A DNA stretch of 60,586 nt from Candidatus Omnitrophota bacterium (lineage in GTDB: Bacteria > Omnitrophota > Gorgyraeia > Gygaellales > Profunditerraquicolaceae). Location of the stretch: positions 1 to 60,586 of the forward strand of contig JAQUMI010000004.1 of assembly GCA_028718225.1 (NCBI GenBank), given 5' to 3'. Shown here piece after piece: positions 50,920-60,316 of the stretch (the first letter of the stretch is position 1; each line of letters opens with the position of its first letter). Below the pieces are notes generated by a model, which worked only from the letters and a program-made list of their open reading frames with translations, ran no database searches and was not told the origin of the DNA. Made by a program: the position numbers and the translations under genes.

Positions 50920-52452
50920 TTAATACTCTCTTTGATGCGCAAGCGTCATATCCAGAAAAGTACGCAGCCTTCTTGAACGTGTCGGGTGGCGTAATTTTTT
51001 CAAAGCCTTGGCTTCTATCTGCCTTACCCTTTCGCGGGTGACCCTGAAGATATTGCCTACTTCTTCCAGCGTGCGGCTGGAACCATCATGCATCCCAAAG
51101 CGCAAAACCAGTATTTTTTTCTCTCTTTCCGTAAGAGTACCCAAAGCAGAGTTCATTTCTTCTTTTAGCATAGAACGGACGGTTTCGTTTGCCGGCGAAA
51201 CTGCTTTTTTATCCTGGATAAAATCTCCGAAATGCGTATCACCCTCATCACCGATAGGCATCTGTAACGATATCGGCTCCTGGGCTATCTTCAATATTGT
51301 CTTTACCTTTTCCTGGGGCAGGCGCATTTTATAAGCAATCTCTTCCGGCAAAGGCTCGCGGCCGTTCTCCTGGACAAAAATCCGCGAATAACGGATAATT
51401 TTATTAATAGTCTCGGTCATGTGTACGGGGATCCTTATGGTTCGCGCCTGATCCGCTATGGAACGGGTAATTGCCTGCCTTATCCACCAGGTAGCATAAG
51501 TAGAAAATTTATACCCTCTTTTATACTCGAATTTTTCTACTGCCCGCATTAATCCGATATTCCCTTCCTGGATTAAATCCAAGAAAGAAAGACCCCTATT
51601 GGTATATTTTTTGGCAATACTCACTACCAGCCTTAAGTTAGCTTCCACCAGTTTTTTCTTAGCGCGGTTGAACTTAAGGTTGGCTAACTTGACTGCATGC
51701 ATCTGCTCTTTGATCCTGGCGTGCGGCTCGCCGAGCTGTCTTAAGATTGCCTGTTTCCTGGCATAATTACGCCTGCCCTGGCGGTTGATATGGTCCAGTT
51801 CTTTTAATAAGCTGCCTAGCTTGCGCACGGCTGCCTCGATTACTGAAGTCACAAAATTAAGGTTCAAGAGAAGGTCTATCATCAGGCTATTACTGCGCGT
51901 GGCTTTGATCTTTTTAAGGATCCTTTTCATCTTAGCCGCAACATTACTCTTTTTAACCTTCAGATCCTCTTTGACCAGTTCTTCCAGGTTAAGTTTATCT
52001 TCTAAGATATCGTTAGCTACACCTATTGTTTCATGACGCACGAATTTCGTACTTAAGGCGGAGCGTTTAAATTTTTCTTCGGCATCTTCTATTTTCTTGG
52101 CTAACTCTAACTCATGCTCTCTGGACAAAAGTGATATCGAACCCATCTGCTTAAGATACATCTTAACCGGATCGTCCAGCGGGAGAAAACGTTCCTCTGA
52201 CTTGAGCTGTTCGCTCAAAATATCTTCTTTAATAATAACCGGGTTCTCCTTATCCGCAATCCTGTCGTCCTCGTGCTCTACTACCTGTATATCTTCGTTT
52301 CCCAGCAGCTCGAATAAGTGGTCCATATCGTCGGACGAAGAGAACTCTTCGGGAAGAAGGTTATTTACCTCATCATAAGTCAGAAAACCCTTTTGCTTGC
52401 CTAACGCGATAATCTTTTCCAGATCTTTAGAAGCATATGCCTTTTTTTTCAT
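50920..52452 (-). CDS. rpoD: RNA polymerase primary sigma factor (sigma-70)
   Basis: The housekeeping sigma factor, 510 residues. Region 1.1 is near the N-terminus ([22 protein letters not shown]), region 1.2 has [22 protein letters not shown], and a non-conserved region lies around 150-280. Region 2 has [41 protein letters not shown], region 3 follows, and region 4 has [25 protein letters not shown]. These recognition residues fit the TTGACA/TATAAT-type promoters seen in the window. It starts 2 nt after dnaG. Confidence 0.98.
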   Translation of the reverse strand: MKKKAYASKDLEKIIALGKQKGFLTYDEVNNLLPEEFSSSDDMDHLFELLGNEDIQVVEHEDDRIADKENPVIIKEDILSEQLKSEERFLPLDDPVKMYLKQMGSISLLSREHELELAKKIEDAEEKFKRSALSTKFVRHETIGVANDILEDKLNLEELVKEDLKVKKSNVAAKMKRILKKIKATRSNSLMIDLLLNLNFVTSVIEAAVRKLGSLLKELDHINRQGRRNYARKQAILRQLGEPHARIKEQMHAVKLANLKFNRAKKKLVEANLRLVVSIAKKYTNRGLSFLDLIQEGNIGLMRAVEKFEYKRGYKFSTYATWWIRQAITRSIADQARTIRIPVHMTETINKIIRYSRIFVQENGREPLPEEIAYKMRLPQEKVKTILKIAQEPISLQMPIGDEGDTHFGDFIQDKKAVSPANETVRSMLKEEMNSALGTLTEREKKILVLRFGMHDGSSRTLEEVGNIFRVTRERVRQIEAKALKKLRHPTRSRRLRTFLDMTLAHQREY

Positions 52453-52454
52453 GC

Positions 52455-54224
52455 CTAACCTGCTTTCTTTTTAATTAAACAATGGAACTCTTCCGTAAGG
52501 CGGCTCAGGAGCTCTTCATCTCCGAGATGCTGGGCAACTTTAATCTGCTCATGCAGCCTTTGCCTTTCTAATTTTATCCTCTCATTTTTCATGCGCTGTA
52601 TGCAATCGCTCACCACCTTTTCCCGGTGAGCTTCCGATGCCGGTGTGTTTTGAGTTAAAAATACGGATTCGGAGACCAATTCCAGCACATCATCGCCAAG
52701 ATGATTCATTAAAATCTGCGGCTCAACGGCCTTACCCTGATCGACCAGGTTAAACATGATAGAGACGACCCGGGATATACGTTCATCCTGAAAATCCTGG
52801 GGGCTAAGGGTATCCCTTATGCGGTTGATCAGGTCGCTTTCTTCCAACATGAGCGACATCAGTAATTTTTCCGTAGGGTTAGTATTATGAGTTTTACGCG
52901 CAGGCAACCCTGGAGGTTCCGCGTGTACTTTTTCTGTTTTTACCCTTTTGATCTCCTCCAACAAAGCTTCTTCTTTAAGGTTTAATTCCTGAGCCAGTTT
53001 CTTTAGGTATTCGGATTTCAAAATAGCATTTTTAAACCTGGCAATAGTCTCAAGCATCAACCCTGATAGCTTGGCGCGTCCTTCTATCTCTTTTGAATTA
53101 TAACGGGACTTTAAAATTTTAAGTTTATAATCAAACAAGCTCTCGGCGCAAGCTATCTTTTCCTTAAAGGCGCCCAGACCTTCCTGGCGCACAAACGAAT
53201 CCGGATCAAGGCCCTTCGGCAAGGATACAACCCTGACATTCATCTCCTCCTCGATAAATATGTCCAGGCTGCGCAAAGTAGCCAGTTCTCCGGCGGTATC
53301 CGCGTCATAGACCATCACCACATTATGAGTATATCTTTTTAAAAACCTTGCCTGCTCGATGGTCAGGGCTGTACCGAGAGAAGCAGTGATACTCTTTAAC
53401 CCTTCCTGAAACGGGAGGATAAAATCCAGATAACCTTCAACTATTACTACAAAATCATTTTCTCTGATGCCATCCTTAGCCAGATTAAAGCCGTATAAGT
53501 TCTTTCCTTTTGTATAAACGGCGGTCTCGGGGGAATTGACGTACTTGGGCAAAGTGTTATCCAATACCCGGGCGCCAAAACCTAAGACCCGGCCCTTTAT
53601 ATCGAATATGGGGAAAATTATCCTGTTTCTAAACCGGTCGTAAAAACCGCCGCCCTCCTTGGCTATGGCCAGGCCGGACTTTTCTAAAAGCCCGAGGCTT
53701 GCTCCTTTTGACCGCAAATAATTAAGCAGGCCATCCCAACTATCCGAAGCGAACCCTAATTTCAAAGCGGAAATAGTCTCCGGCCGGACAGTACGTTTTA
53801 ATAAATACTCTTTTGCCCTCAAGCCCGCGGGTGAATTCAAGTTAGCACTGTAAAAATTAGCCGCCAGCTCATTTATTCTGTACACCTGCGTAGATAGGCC
53901 TGAAGATTTGGGCCCCGGAGTTTCATCTCTAGGCAAAACCACTCCCGCCTTACGCGCCAGGGCCTCTACCGCTTCCGGAAAATCCAGGCGTTCATAACGC
54001 ATGAGAAACTTAAAGGCATTGCCGGATTCGCCGCAGCCAAAGCAATGATAGATCTGGCGGTCAGGCGAAACCATAAAAGACGCTGTCTTCTCGTGATGAA
54101 ACGGGCAACAGGCCTTAAAATTACGGCCTGCCTTTTTAAGCGGCAGGAACCCGGAGATAATCTCAACGATATCCACCCGGGCCAGAATATCATCCAATAT
54201 ATTTTCCGGAATACGGCCTGGCAT
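52455..54224 (-). CDS. dnaG: DNA primase
   Basis: DnaG makes RNA primers for replication. The 589-residue protein has the CHC2 zinc domain ([29 protein letters not shown]), the TOPRIM region with [10 protein letters not shown] and [10 protein letters not shown], and a C-terminal DnaB-interacting helical domain (from about residue 440). It is 2 nt upstream of rpoD and 2 nt after nif3. Confidence 0.97.
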   Translation of the reverse strand: MPGRIPENILDDILARVDIVEIISGFLPLKKAGRNFKACCPFHHEKTASFMVSPDRQIYHCFGCGESGNAFKFLMRYERLDFPEAVEALARKAGVVLPRDETPGPKSSGLSTQVYRINELAANFYSANLNSPAGLRAKEYLLKRTVRPETISALKLGFASDSWDGLLNYLRSKGASLGLLEKSGLAIAKEGGGFYDRFRNRIIFPIFDIKGRVLGFGARVLDNTLPKYVNSPETAVYTKGKNLYGFNLAKDGIRENDFVVIVEGYLDFILPFQEGLKSITASLGTALTIEQARFLKRYTHNVVMVYDADTAGELATLRSLDIFIEEEMNVRVVSLPKGLDPDSFVRQEGLGAFKEKIACAESLFDYKLKILKSRYNSKEIEGRAKLSGLMLETIARFKNAILKSEYLKKLAQELNLKEEALLEEIKRVKTEKVHAEPPGLPARKTHNTNPTEKLLMSLMLEESDLINRIRDTLSPQDFQDERISRVVSIMFNLVDQGKAVEPQILMNHLGDDVLELVSESVFLTQNTPASEAHREKVVSDCIQRMKNERIKLERQRLHEQIKVAQHLGDEELLSRLTEEFHCLIKKKAG

Positions 54225-54226
54225 AT

Positions 54227-55099
54227 TTAGCCTCTTTTAATTCTTTTAAAACCTGAACAACCAATAATTTCTAATTTTTCTTCTTTTTCAATCCTATCCA
54301 GGAGCAGGTTTAACCCCAGGCAGTCGCTTGAGATATGCCCGGCAATAACCACGTTAAGATTAGCGTCTTTAACTTTTTTCAGGTGTTCTTCGCTTAAATG
54401 CATAGAGACTAATGTCCTCACCCCTACTCGATAAAGCTTGCCAAAAATGTCTTTTGGCCCTTCCGTGCCTCCGGTCATTTCAAAAAATATTTTGCCTGCT
54501 TCTCTTTTCGGCGAGCCCACAAGGATACGCGGGCCAGCCATATTCTTCCCAGCCTCCCGGTATTCCGGCACCTCCCCTAAAATATCTACTATATCCTGGA
54601 GAGTCCTGGCCTTGCGCGTTTCCATCAATTTTTTAAGAAAATGATACACGTGATTATCCGCGGGGGTATGCATGCACATAAAAGGTACCTTTAAAAGCCT
54701 GGCAGCATCTATCGGCCGCGTATGGTTCTGAGGAAGTATTTTCCTTTCCACTTCATTTTTTCTTACGTCCAGGAATTTCTGGGCAATGTTTTCGTCAAGC
54801 CCGGCCTCCCTAAGCAGGTCAACCTGCAATTGCATCACTTCATGCAATAAAGCATAGGCCCGGCCTTCAGGATGATGGGATAACGCCAGGTCCAGCCCTT
54901 GCGCCTGCCGGATCCTGTCAGCTAGGAGTAATTCCCCTACTTCCATATCAATGCCGACGAGAATCTTCTTTACCTGCGTCCCGGGGTCACCGTAAAGTAT
55001 GGCGGTATCGGCATAAGATTTTATTGCCGACTTATTTTTCCGGGGATCGCGTTCAGCGCCGAATTTTACGACCAGGTTATAGAAACGGGATAATTTCAC
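54227..55099 (-). CDS. Nif3-like dinuclear metal centre protein (DUF34 group)
   Basis: This 290-residue protein resembles the NIF3/YbgI family: LVGIDMEVGELLLADRI, ALSHHPEGRA with two adjacent His that could bind metal, MCMHTPADNHVYHFL, and VIAGHISSDCLGLNLLLDRI near the C-terminus. Family members are proposed metal-dependent hydrolases or metal chaperones, and the function is unsettled. It overlaps cvpA by 4 nt. A nif3 gene near rpoD or dnaG is common in bacteria. Confidence 0.8.
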   Translation of the reverse strand: MKLSRFYNLVVKFGAERDPRKNKSAIKSYADTAILYGDPGTQVKKILVGIDMEVGELLLADRIRQAQGLDLALSHHPEGRAYALLHEVMQLQVDLLREAGLDENIAQKFLDVRKNEVERKILPQNHTRPIDAARLLKVPFMCMHTPADNHVYHFLKKLMETRKARTLQDIVDILGEVPEYREAGKNMAGPRILVGSPKREAGKIFFEMTGGTEGPKDIFGKLYRVGVRTLVSMHLSEEHLKKVKDANLNVVIAGHISSDCLGLNLLLDRIEKEEKLEIIGCSGFKRIKRG

Positions 55100-55683
55100 T
55101 TAGTTATTGAGAAATCCGCTTTAATTGACGGGATAACCTCGTTATATTTTTCGCTTACGCTGAATTTAGATATAAGGCTGTCCCAAAGCCAGGTATAGGT
55201 ATCCGGGGCAACCGAAAATAAACGTTGGCTTAAATAAGATTCCTTGACGCTCTCCTTAAAATACCCTACGCTGGATATGGCCAATACAAACATAATCAGG
55301 CTGGATAAAAGAGCTGCTCTGGCTAGACCCAAAAACAGGCCTCCCCATTTATTCAAGGCAGAGACTGCTTCCATTTTAAGGAACCTGGAGAAAACGCTGC
55401 GCACTAATATGAATAAACAATACCCGGCTATGGCTAAGGTTAAAAAAACCAGAAATTCCAAGAATCCTAAAGCTATTCTTTTCCCCAGAGAAAACCAATT
55501 ACTTAGGTAACCCGCTAAAATTATAAAATAATGTAAGGACAAAAAAGTCGCGGTAACCGTACCTATGAATTTAAATAACTCGACCGGAAAGCCGTTTTTA
55601 ACAGCGATAAAACACACTCGCAGAGTAAGGATTAGGATAAAAATATCCACCCAGTTGATTTGCTTTAAAATATTTAATAACAT
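55096..55683 (-). CDS. CvpA family membrane protein
   Basis: This 195-residue protein has four membrane segments and the CvpA pattern: NWVDIFILILTLRVCFIAVKNGFPVELFKFIGTVTATFLSLHYF, then LNKWGGLFLGLARAALLSSLIMFVL. CvpA was first linked to colicin V production but is now seen as a general envelope protein. It is the first gene of the cvpA-nif3-dnaG-rpoD operon. Confidence 0.85.
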   Translation of the reverse strand: MLLNILKQINWVDIFILILTLRVCFIAVKNGFPVELFKFIGTVTATFLSLHYFIILAGYLSNWFSLGKRIALGFLEFLVFLTLAIAGYCLFILVRSVFSRFLKMEAVSALNKWGGLFLGLARAALLSSLIMFVLAISSVGYFKESVKESYLSQRLFSVAPDTYTWLWDSLISKFSVSEKYNEVIPSIKADFSITK

Positions 55684-55704
55684 AAGGTTAGGCTTCTCTT
55701 TGTG

Positions 55705-55724
55705 CCTGTCTACCGGCAGGTAGA
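55705..55724. repeat. Short palindromic element upstream of cvpA
   Basis: GCCTGTCTACCGGCAGGTAG and its flanks include the inverted repeat TCTACC (55709-55714) and GGTAGA (55719-55724). It shares its core with the element at 44843-44881. It lies in the cvpA leader, between promoter and start codon, where it would fold as a hairpin. Confidence 0.5.
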
Positions 55725-55748
55725 TCGGGGTTTAGCTGAATTGATAAA

Positions 55749-55778
55749 AGTATAACATATAAACACATCCCTTGTCAA
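55749..55778 (-). promoter_or_regulatory. Promoter of the cvpA-nif3-dnaG-rpoD operon
   Basis: TTGACA (55773-55778), 18-nt spacer, TATACT (55749-55754), with transcription expected near 55742. It directly abuts the LacI-type palindrome at 55780-55791. Confidence 0.8.
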
Positions 55779-55779
55779 G

Positions 55780-55791
55780 GAAAGCGCTTTC
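55780..55791. promoter_or_regulatory. LacI-family operator-like palindrome
   Basis: GAAAGCGCTTTC is a perfect palindrome with a central CG, 1 nt upstream of the -35 box. With flanks it matches 13 of 14 positions of the classic cre/LacI site TGAAAGCGCTTTCA. A regulator of that family could control primase and sigma-factor expression. No LacI-type gene is in the window. Confidence 0.55.
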
Positions 55792-55849
55792 AAATATAAG
55801 CCCCGTCAAGGGGCCCAATTTCCAATCTACGGCAATCTGACGCCGGATC

Positions 55850-56785
55850 TTATGGCTGGTTATTAAACCAAGGAATGGTTTTTTTGAGCCCTTCGGCAAG
55901 GGAAATGCGAGGTTCCCATTTTAAGGCTTTTTTTGCTTTGGATATGTCGGGTTTACGCTGGCGGGGGTCATCCTGAGGAAGGCTTTTAAAAACGATCCTA
56001 CTTTTTGAACCGGTTATTTTCAAGATTAACCCGGCTAACTCTAGGATGGTAAATTCGCTAGGATTGCCTAAGTTCACCGGCTCATTTATCGAAGAGAACA
56101 TTAACCGGTAGAGGCCTTCCACTAAATCTTCAATATAACAAAAACTCCTGGTCTGCCCTCCCCGGCCATAAACAGTCAGGGGCTTATTATGTAAAGCCTG
56201 GTAAATGAAATTCGGGATTACCCTTCCGTCATTAACCCGCATCCCCGGTCCGTAGGTATTAAAAATCCTGACGATTCGAGTATCTAACTTATGCCTGCGA
56301 TGATAGGCCATGGTCAGGGCTTCGGCAAAACGCTTGGATTCATCGTAGCAACTGCGCACTCCAACAGGATTAACATTACCCCAATAGCTTTCTTTCTGCG
56401 GGTGGACCAGGGGGTCACCGTAGACTTCGGAAGTGGAAAAAAGCATAAAGATGGCCTTCTTCCGTTTAGCCAGACCTAAAGAATTATGCGTGCCTAAAGA
56501 ACCTACTTTAAGTGTTTGGATCGGGAATCGCAGGTAATCTTCGGGTGAAGCAAGTGAAGCGCAGTGTAAAACATAATCCAGCTTTCCGGATAGAGCGATA
56601 TATTTACAGATATCCTGTTTTATAAAAGTAAAATTCTTGTCTTTACTTAAAAGCCGTGAATTCACGGCGGATGCGGAGATAAAATTATCGATGCAAATTA
56701 CCTTATATCCTGACTCCAGGAGCCTGCGGCATAAGTGCATGCCGATAAACCCCGCGCCTCCGGTGATAACTACTCTTTTACCCAT
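55850..56785 (-). CDS. UDP-glucuronate decarboxylase (UDP-xylose synthase) type SDR
   Basis: This 311-residue extended short-chain dehydrogenase starts [20 protein letters not shown] and carries the UXS signature [42 protein letters not shown], with catalytic Tyr and Lys in YDESK. UXS converts UDP-glucuronate to UDP-xylose. The ugd gene in the same operon makes UDP-glucuronate. It overlaps the epimerase gene by 8 nt and is the last gene of its operon. Confidence 0.87.
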   Translation of the reverse strand: MGKRVVITGGAGFIGMHLCRRLLESGYKVICIDNFISASAVNSRLLSKDKNFTFIKQDICKYIALSGKLDYVLHCASLASPEDYLRFPIQTLKVGSLGTHNSLGLAKRKKAIFMLFSTSEVYGDPLVHPQKESYWGNVNPVGVRSCYDESKRFAEALTMAYHRRHKLDTRIVRIFNTYGPGMRVNDGRVIPNFIYQALHNKPLTVYGRGGQTRSFCYIEDLVEGLYRLMFSSINEPVNLGNPSEFTILELAGLILKITGSKSRIVFKSLPQDDPRQRKPDISKAKKALKWEPRISLAEGLKKTIPWFNNQP

Positions 56786-57713
56786 TGAACCTCCAGTAGT
56801 CTACGGTCAGACCTAAACCGTAGGAGAAATTAATCTTTGGCTTAAAACCTAAAATATTCTTTGTCCGGGAAAGGCCGGCGAGCGTTTTAAAAACATCGCC
56901 CGGCCGTTTTTTAAGGAAAACCGGACGTATCTTCTTCCCTAAAATCTTATTCAGGATACCGACTAGCTCCAAAACAGTATAATCCCTGCCCGAAGCAACA
57001 TTAAATACCCCGGATTTTAAGCGTTTGTTTTTAACGGCTAACAAATTTGCTTCGACAACATTGCTTATAAAAGTAAAATCCCGCGACTGCCTGCCGGTAC
57101 CGTAAATAGGCGGCGGTTCATTTCTTAACATATGATTAATAAATTTAGGGATAACTACAGCGTATTCATCATCCAGGGCCTGGCGCGGACCGAAAACATT
57201 AAAATAACGTAAAGCCACCGTAGAGAGGCCATAGGAGCAGCTAAAAATATGGCAATAATATTCGCCGGCCAATTTACTCAAGGCATAAGGAGAAATCGGC
57301 TGGGGCGCGAACTCCTCTTTTTCCGGAAAACTCTGGGTATCTCCGTATACCGAACTCGATGAAGCGAATACAAAACGCCTCACCTTATTTTCCCTGGCCG
57401 CTTCCAGCATATTCAGCGTCCCGCCGATATTGACTGCATTATACTTTCCGGGCTCCCGCATTGACTCAGGCACGCTCCTTAAGGCGGCCTGGTGCAGGAC
57501 AAAATCTATACCCTGGGTGGCCTTAATGCAGGCGGCTTTAGAACAAATATCGCCTTTAATCAAATCCACCTTGCGCCTGCACTCCTTTAAATTACTGATC
57601 CTCCCGCTGGAGAAATTATCCAATACGCGTACTGAATGGCCGTCTTTAACCAGTTTTTCGGTTATATGCGAGCCGATAAATCCCGCGCCTCCGGTGACCA
57701 AAAACTTGCTCAT
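56778..57713 (-). CDS. UDP-sugar 4-epimerase-like SDR (WbpP/GalE type)
   Basis: This 311-residue extended SDR begins [19 protein letters not shown] and has [20 protein letters not shown], the catalytic [11 protein letters not shown] and [10 protein letters not shown] motifs. The closest functional group is UDP-GlcNAc or UDP-Glc 4-epimerases of surface polysaccharide clusters. The exact substrate cannot be told. It overlaps the upstream dehydrogenase by 4 nt. Confidence 0.85.
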   Translation of the reverse strand: MSKFLVTGGAGFIGSHITEKLVKDGHSVRVLDNFSSGRISNLKECRRKVDLIKGDICSKAACIKATQGIDFVLHQAALRSVPESMREPGKYNAVNIGGTLNMLEAARENKVRRFVFASSSSVYGDTQSFPEKEEFAPQPISPYALSKLAGEYYCHIFSCSYGLSTVALRYFNVFGPRQALDDEYAVVIPKFINHMLRNEPPPIYGTGRQSRDFTFISNVVEANLLAVKNKRLKSGVFNVASGRDYTVLELVGILNKILGKKIRPVFLKKRPGDVFKTLAGLSRTKNILGFKPKINFSYGLGLTVDYWRFNG

Positions 57714-58990
57714 AACAACATCACCTTATCCCCGCCCCTTCCTCTGTAGACATTACGGGTATCAAAAATCAACCTGGCATTACGTAATAAATATACATAG
57801 TCTATTTCCGAATGGTCTGTAGCTATAATTACACAATCAAATTTCTTTAGGAAACTCTCCTTTAGAACAATGGATTTTAATTTTATCCGGTTAACTTTAA
57901 GATACGGTATCAAAGGATCAAAATAGGCAATCTCTGCGCCGTTAGCCTCCAGGCATTTAAGTATCTCAATACTGGGGGCCTGGCGTAAGTCCTTCACGTC
58001 TTTCTTATAAGTGACTCCGATGACCAGGACCCTGGCGCCCTTTAGCTTTAAATTTTTTATTAAGAATGCTTCTCTCACCCTGGCAACGACGTACTCAGGC
58101 ATATAGCTAATCACCTCGGAAGCAAGCTTGATAAAACGCGAGCGAAAACCAAAACTTTTAGCCTTCCAATATAGATATAACGGGTCTTTAGGTATGCAAT
58201 GACCCCCGACCCCTGGCCCGGGGTAAAAAGGCATAAAACCAAAAGGCTTGGTCGAAGCTGCGCTAATTACCTCCCAGATATTAATTTTCATCTTGTGGCA
58301 CATCATCGCTAATTCGTCAATTAAACCGATATTAATCAAACGAAAGGTATTCTCCAGTAGCTTGACCGTCTCGGCTGCCCGCGGGCTGGATACCGGCACT
58401 ACCTTGCCAATAATAATCTTATAGAGAGAAACTGCTAAGGCTGTGGCTTCGGCATTAATGCCACCGACTACCTTGGGGATTCTATTGACCGGGAATTTTC
58501 GGTTTCCCGGGTCTATTCTCTCGGGTGAAAAACAAAGGTGAAAATCCCGTCCATGCCTTAAATTATGCTTTTGGAAAATCGGCAATATCTCTTCCTCCGT
58601 GGTACCCGGATAAGTAGTACTCTCTAAAACAACTAAAGCCCCTTTTTTAATGTTCCCGGCGACGGAATTTAATGAATTTTTTATATACGAGATATCCGGA
58701 AGGTTTTTCCCTTTTAACGGCGTGGGGACGCAAACTAAGACCGCAGCGCATTCTTTTAGCCTGGCAAAATCCGCAGTCGCGCTGAATTTTCCCGCGGCTA
58801 ACATATTTTTTAAATCCTTGTCGGACACATCGCTGATGTAGGATTCCCGGCATTTAATCGCCTTCAGGCGCCCCGGGTCTATCTCTACGCCGATTACCGT
58901 AACTCCTTTTTTTGCGAATTCCATGGCTAAAGGAAAGCCGACATAACCCAACCCCACAACCGCAATCTTAAGCTTATTTTTATTTTTCAT
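57710..58990 (-). CDS. Nucleotide-sugar 6-dehydrogenase (WbpA/WecC type)
   Basis: This 426-residue enzyme oxidises a UDP-sugar at C6. The N-terminal NAD-binding domain has IAVVGLGYVGFPLAMEFAKKG, the catalytic Cys lies in GPGVGGHCIPKDPLYLYWKA, and VIGVTYKKDVKDLRQAPSIEIL is the C-terminal domain signature. The GGHCIPKDP form points to UDP-GlcNAc/UDP-ManNAc dehydrogenases rather than UDP-glucose. It overlaps ugd by 4 nt. Confidence 0.9.
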   Translation of the reverse strand: MKNKNKLKIAVVGLGYVGFPLAMEFAKKGVTVIGVEIDPGRLKAIKCRESYISDVSDKDLKNMLAAGKFSATADFARLKECAAVLVCVPTPLKGKNLPDISYIKNSLNSVAGNIKKGALVVLESTTYPGTTEEEILPIFQKHNLRHGRDFHLCFSPERIDPGNRKFPVNRIPKVVGGINAEATALAVSLYKIIIGKVVPVSSPRAAETVKLLENTFRLINIGLIDELAMMCHKMKINIWEVISAASTKPFGFMPFYPGPGVGGHCIPKDPLYLYWKAKSFGFRSRFIKLASEVISYMPEYVVARVREAFLIKNLKLKGARVLVIGVTYKKDVKDLRQAPSIEILKCLEANGAEIAYFDPLIPYLKVNRIKLKSIVLKESFLKKFDCVIIATDHSEIDYVYLLRNARLIFDTRNVYRGRGGDKVMLL

Positions 58991-60285
58991 ACTTTTTTTC
59001 TTCCTATACTAATATAAGAAAAACCTAATTTTCGTAAAACTTCCGGGTCATAGAGGTTGCGGCCGTCGACAATCAGCGGCCGTCTAAGCAGCTTCTTAAT
59101 TTTCACAAAATCCAGTTCCTTAAACTCATCCCATTCCGTAGCGATAAAAAGGCAATCCGCAGAACGGCAGGTTGAATAAGCATCCGCACAAAAAATAACC
59201 TTATCCAGTACCTTTCTAGCCTTATTGATGGCCTGCGGGTCATATAGTTTAATTCTGGCGCCCTCCTCCTGCAGCATCCTGACCAACCTTAGAGCCGGCG
59301 CATTGCGGATATCGTCAGTATTAGGTTTAAAAGCCAGGCCAAGAATAGCGATGGTTTTACCTTTAATTATCCAGAGCGAATCTTTTATCTTCTTAAGAAC
59401 CGAACTCAATTGCTCAATATTGACCTTAGCCACCGACTTGAGTAACTTAAAATCATAGCCTGTCTTTTCAGAAATATGCACAAATGCATCCAAGTCTTTC
59501 GGAAAACACGAACCGCCATAGCCTATTCCAGCCTTTAAGAAACTAGGGCCGATCCTTTTATCTAGCCCCATACCCCTGGCCACCTCTTCAACATCCGCGC
59601 CTACCTTATCGCAAATCTGGGAAACGGCGTTGATAAAAGAAATTTTAGTAGCTAAAAAAGCGTTAGAGGCGTGCTTAATTAATTCCGCGGATTTAATATT
59701 CGTGATCACCAAGGGCACCTTAAAAGGCCGGTATAATTCAGTTAATAAATCCCGGGCTTTCTTTGACTCCACACCAATAACAATCCTGTCCGGATGCATA
59801 AAATCGTCTATCGCCGAACCCTCTCTTAAAAACTCCGGGTTAGAAGCCACATCAAATTTAGTCTTATCTTTGATATAATGCGTTATTGTGTGCTTTACCC
59901 AGTCCCCTGTCTCTACCGGCACGGTAGATTTTTCAACGATAAGCCGGTAACCTTTCATATTCACAGCGATACTATGCGCAACGTTTTCTATCCCGGTAAG
60001 GTCGGCTTCTCCGTTTTCTAGAGGAGGGGTACCTACGGCTATAAAAATTATCTCGGAGGACTTAACCGCCTCTTTAATACTCGCGGTAAAGAAAAGCCTT
60101 TTATTCCTGGCATTGCGCACAATCAATTCTTCTAACCCCGGTTCGTAGATGGGGACTAGGCCTTTTTTAAGGCCGTTGATTTTCCTGGCGTCATTATCCG
60201 CGCAGATAACCTTATTGCCTAACTCGGAAAAGCAGGCTCCGGTAACCAGGCCTACGTAACCCGAACCGATAATTGCAATTTTCAT
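58987..60285 (-). CDS. ugd: UDP-glucose 6-dehydrogenase
   Basis: Ugd makes UDP-glucuronate from UDP-glucose. The 432-residue protein has IAIIGSGYVGLVTGACFSELGNKV, VEKSTVPVETGDW, NPEFLREGSAIDDFMHPDRIVIG, the catalytic Cys in GYGGSCFPKDLDAFVHI and ILGLAFKPNTDDIRNAPAL. It is first in the four-gene nucleotide-sugar operon and starts 31 nt after the LptD-like gene, with an AGGGG site. Confidence 0.96.
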   Translation of the reverse strand: MKIAIIGSGYVGLVTGACFSELGNKVICADNDARKINGLKKGLVPIYEPGLEELIVRNARNKRLFFTASIKEAVKSSEIIFIAVGTPPLENGEADLTGIENVAHSIAVNMKGYRLIVEKSTVPVETGDWVKHTITHYIKDKTKFDVASNPEFLREGSAIDDFMHPDRIVIGVESKKARDLLTELYRPFKVPLVITNIKSAELIKHASNAFLATKISFINAVSQICDKVGADVEEVARGMGLDKRIGPSFLKAGIGYGGSCFPKDLDAFVHISEKTGYDFKLLKSVAKVNIEQLSSVLKKIKDSLWIIKGKTIAILGLAFKPNTDDIRNAPALRLVRMLQEEGARIKLYDPQAINKARKVLDKVIFCADAYSTCRSADCLFIATEWDEFKELDFVKIKKLLRRPLIVDGRNLYDPEVLRKLGFSYISIGRKKV

Positions 60286-60316
60286 AATGGCCCCTTTTTG
60301 GTTAAGGTTTTAGGAA

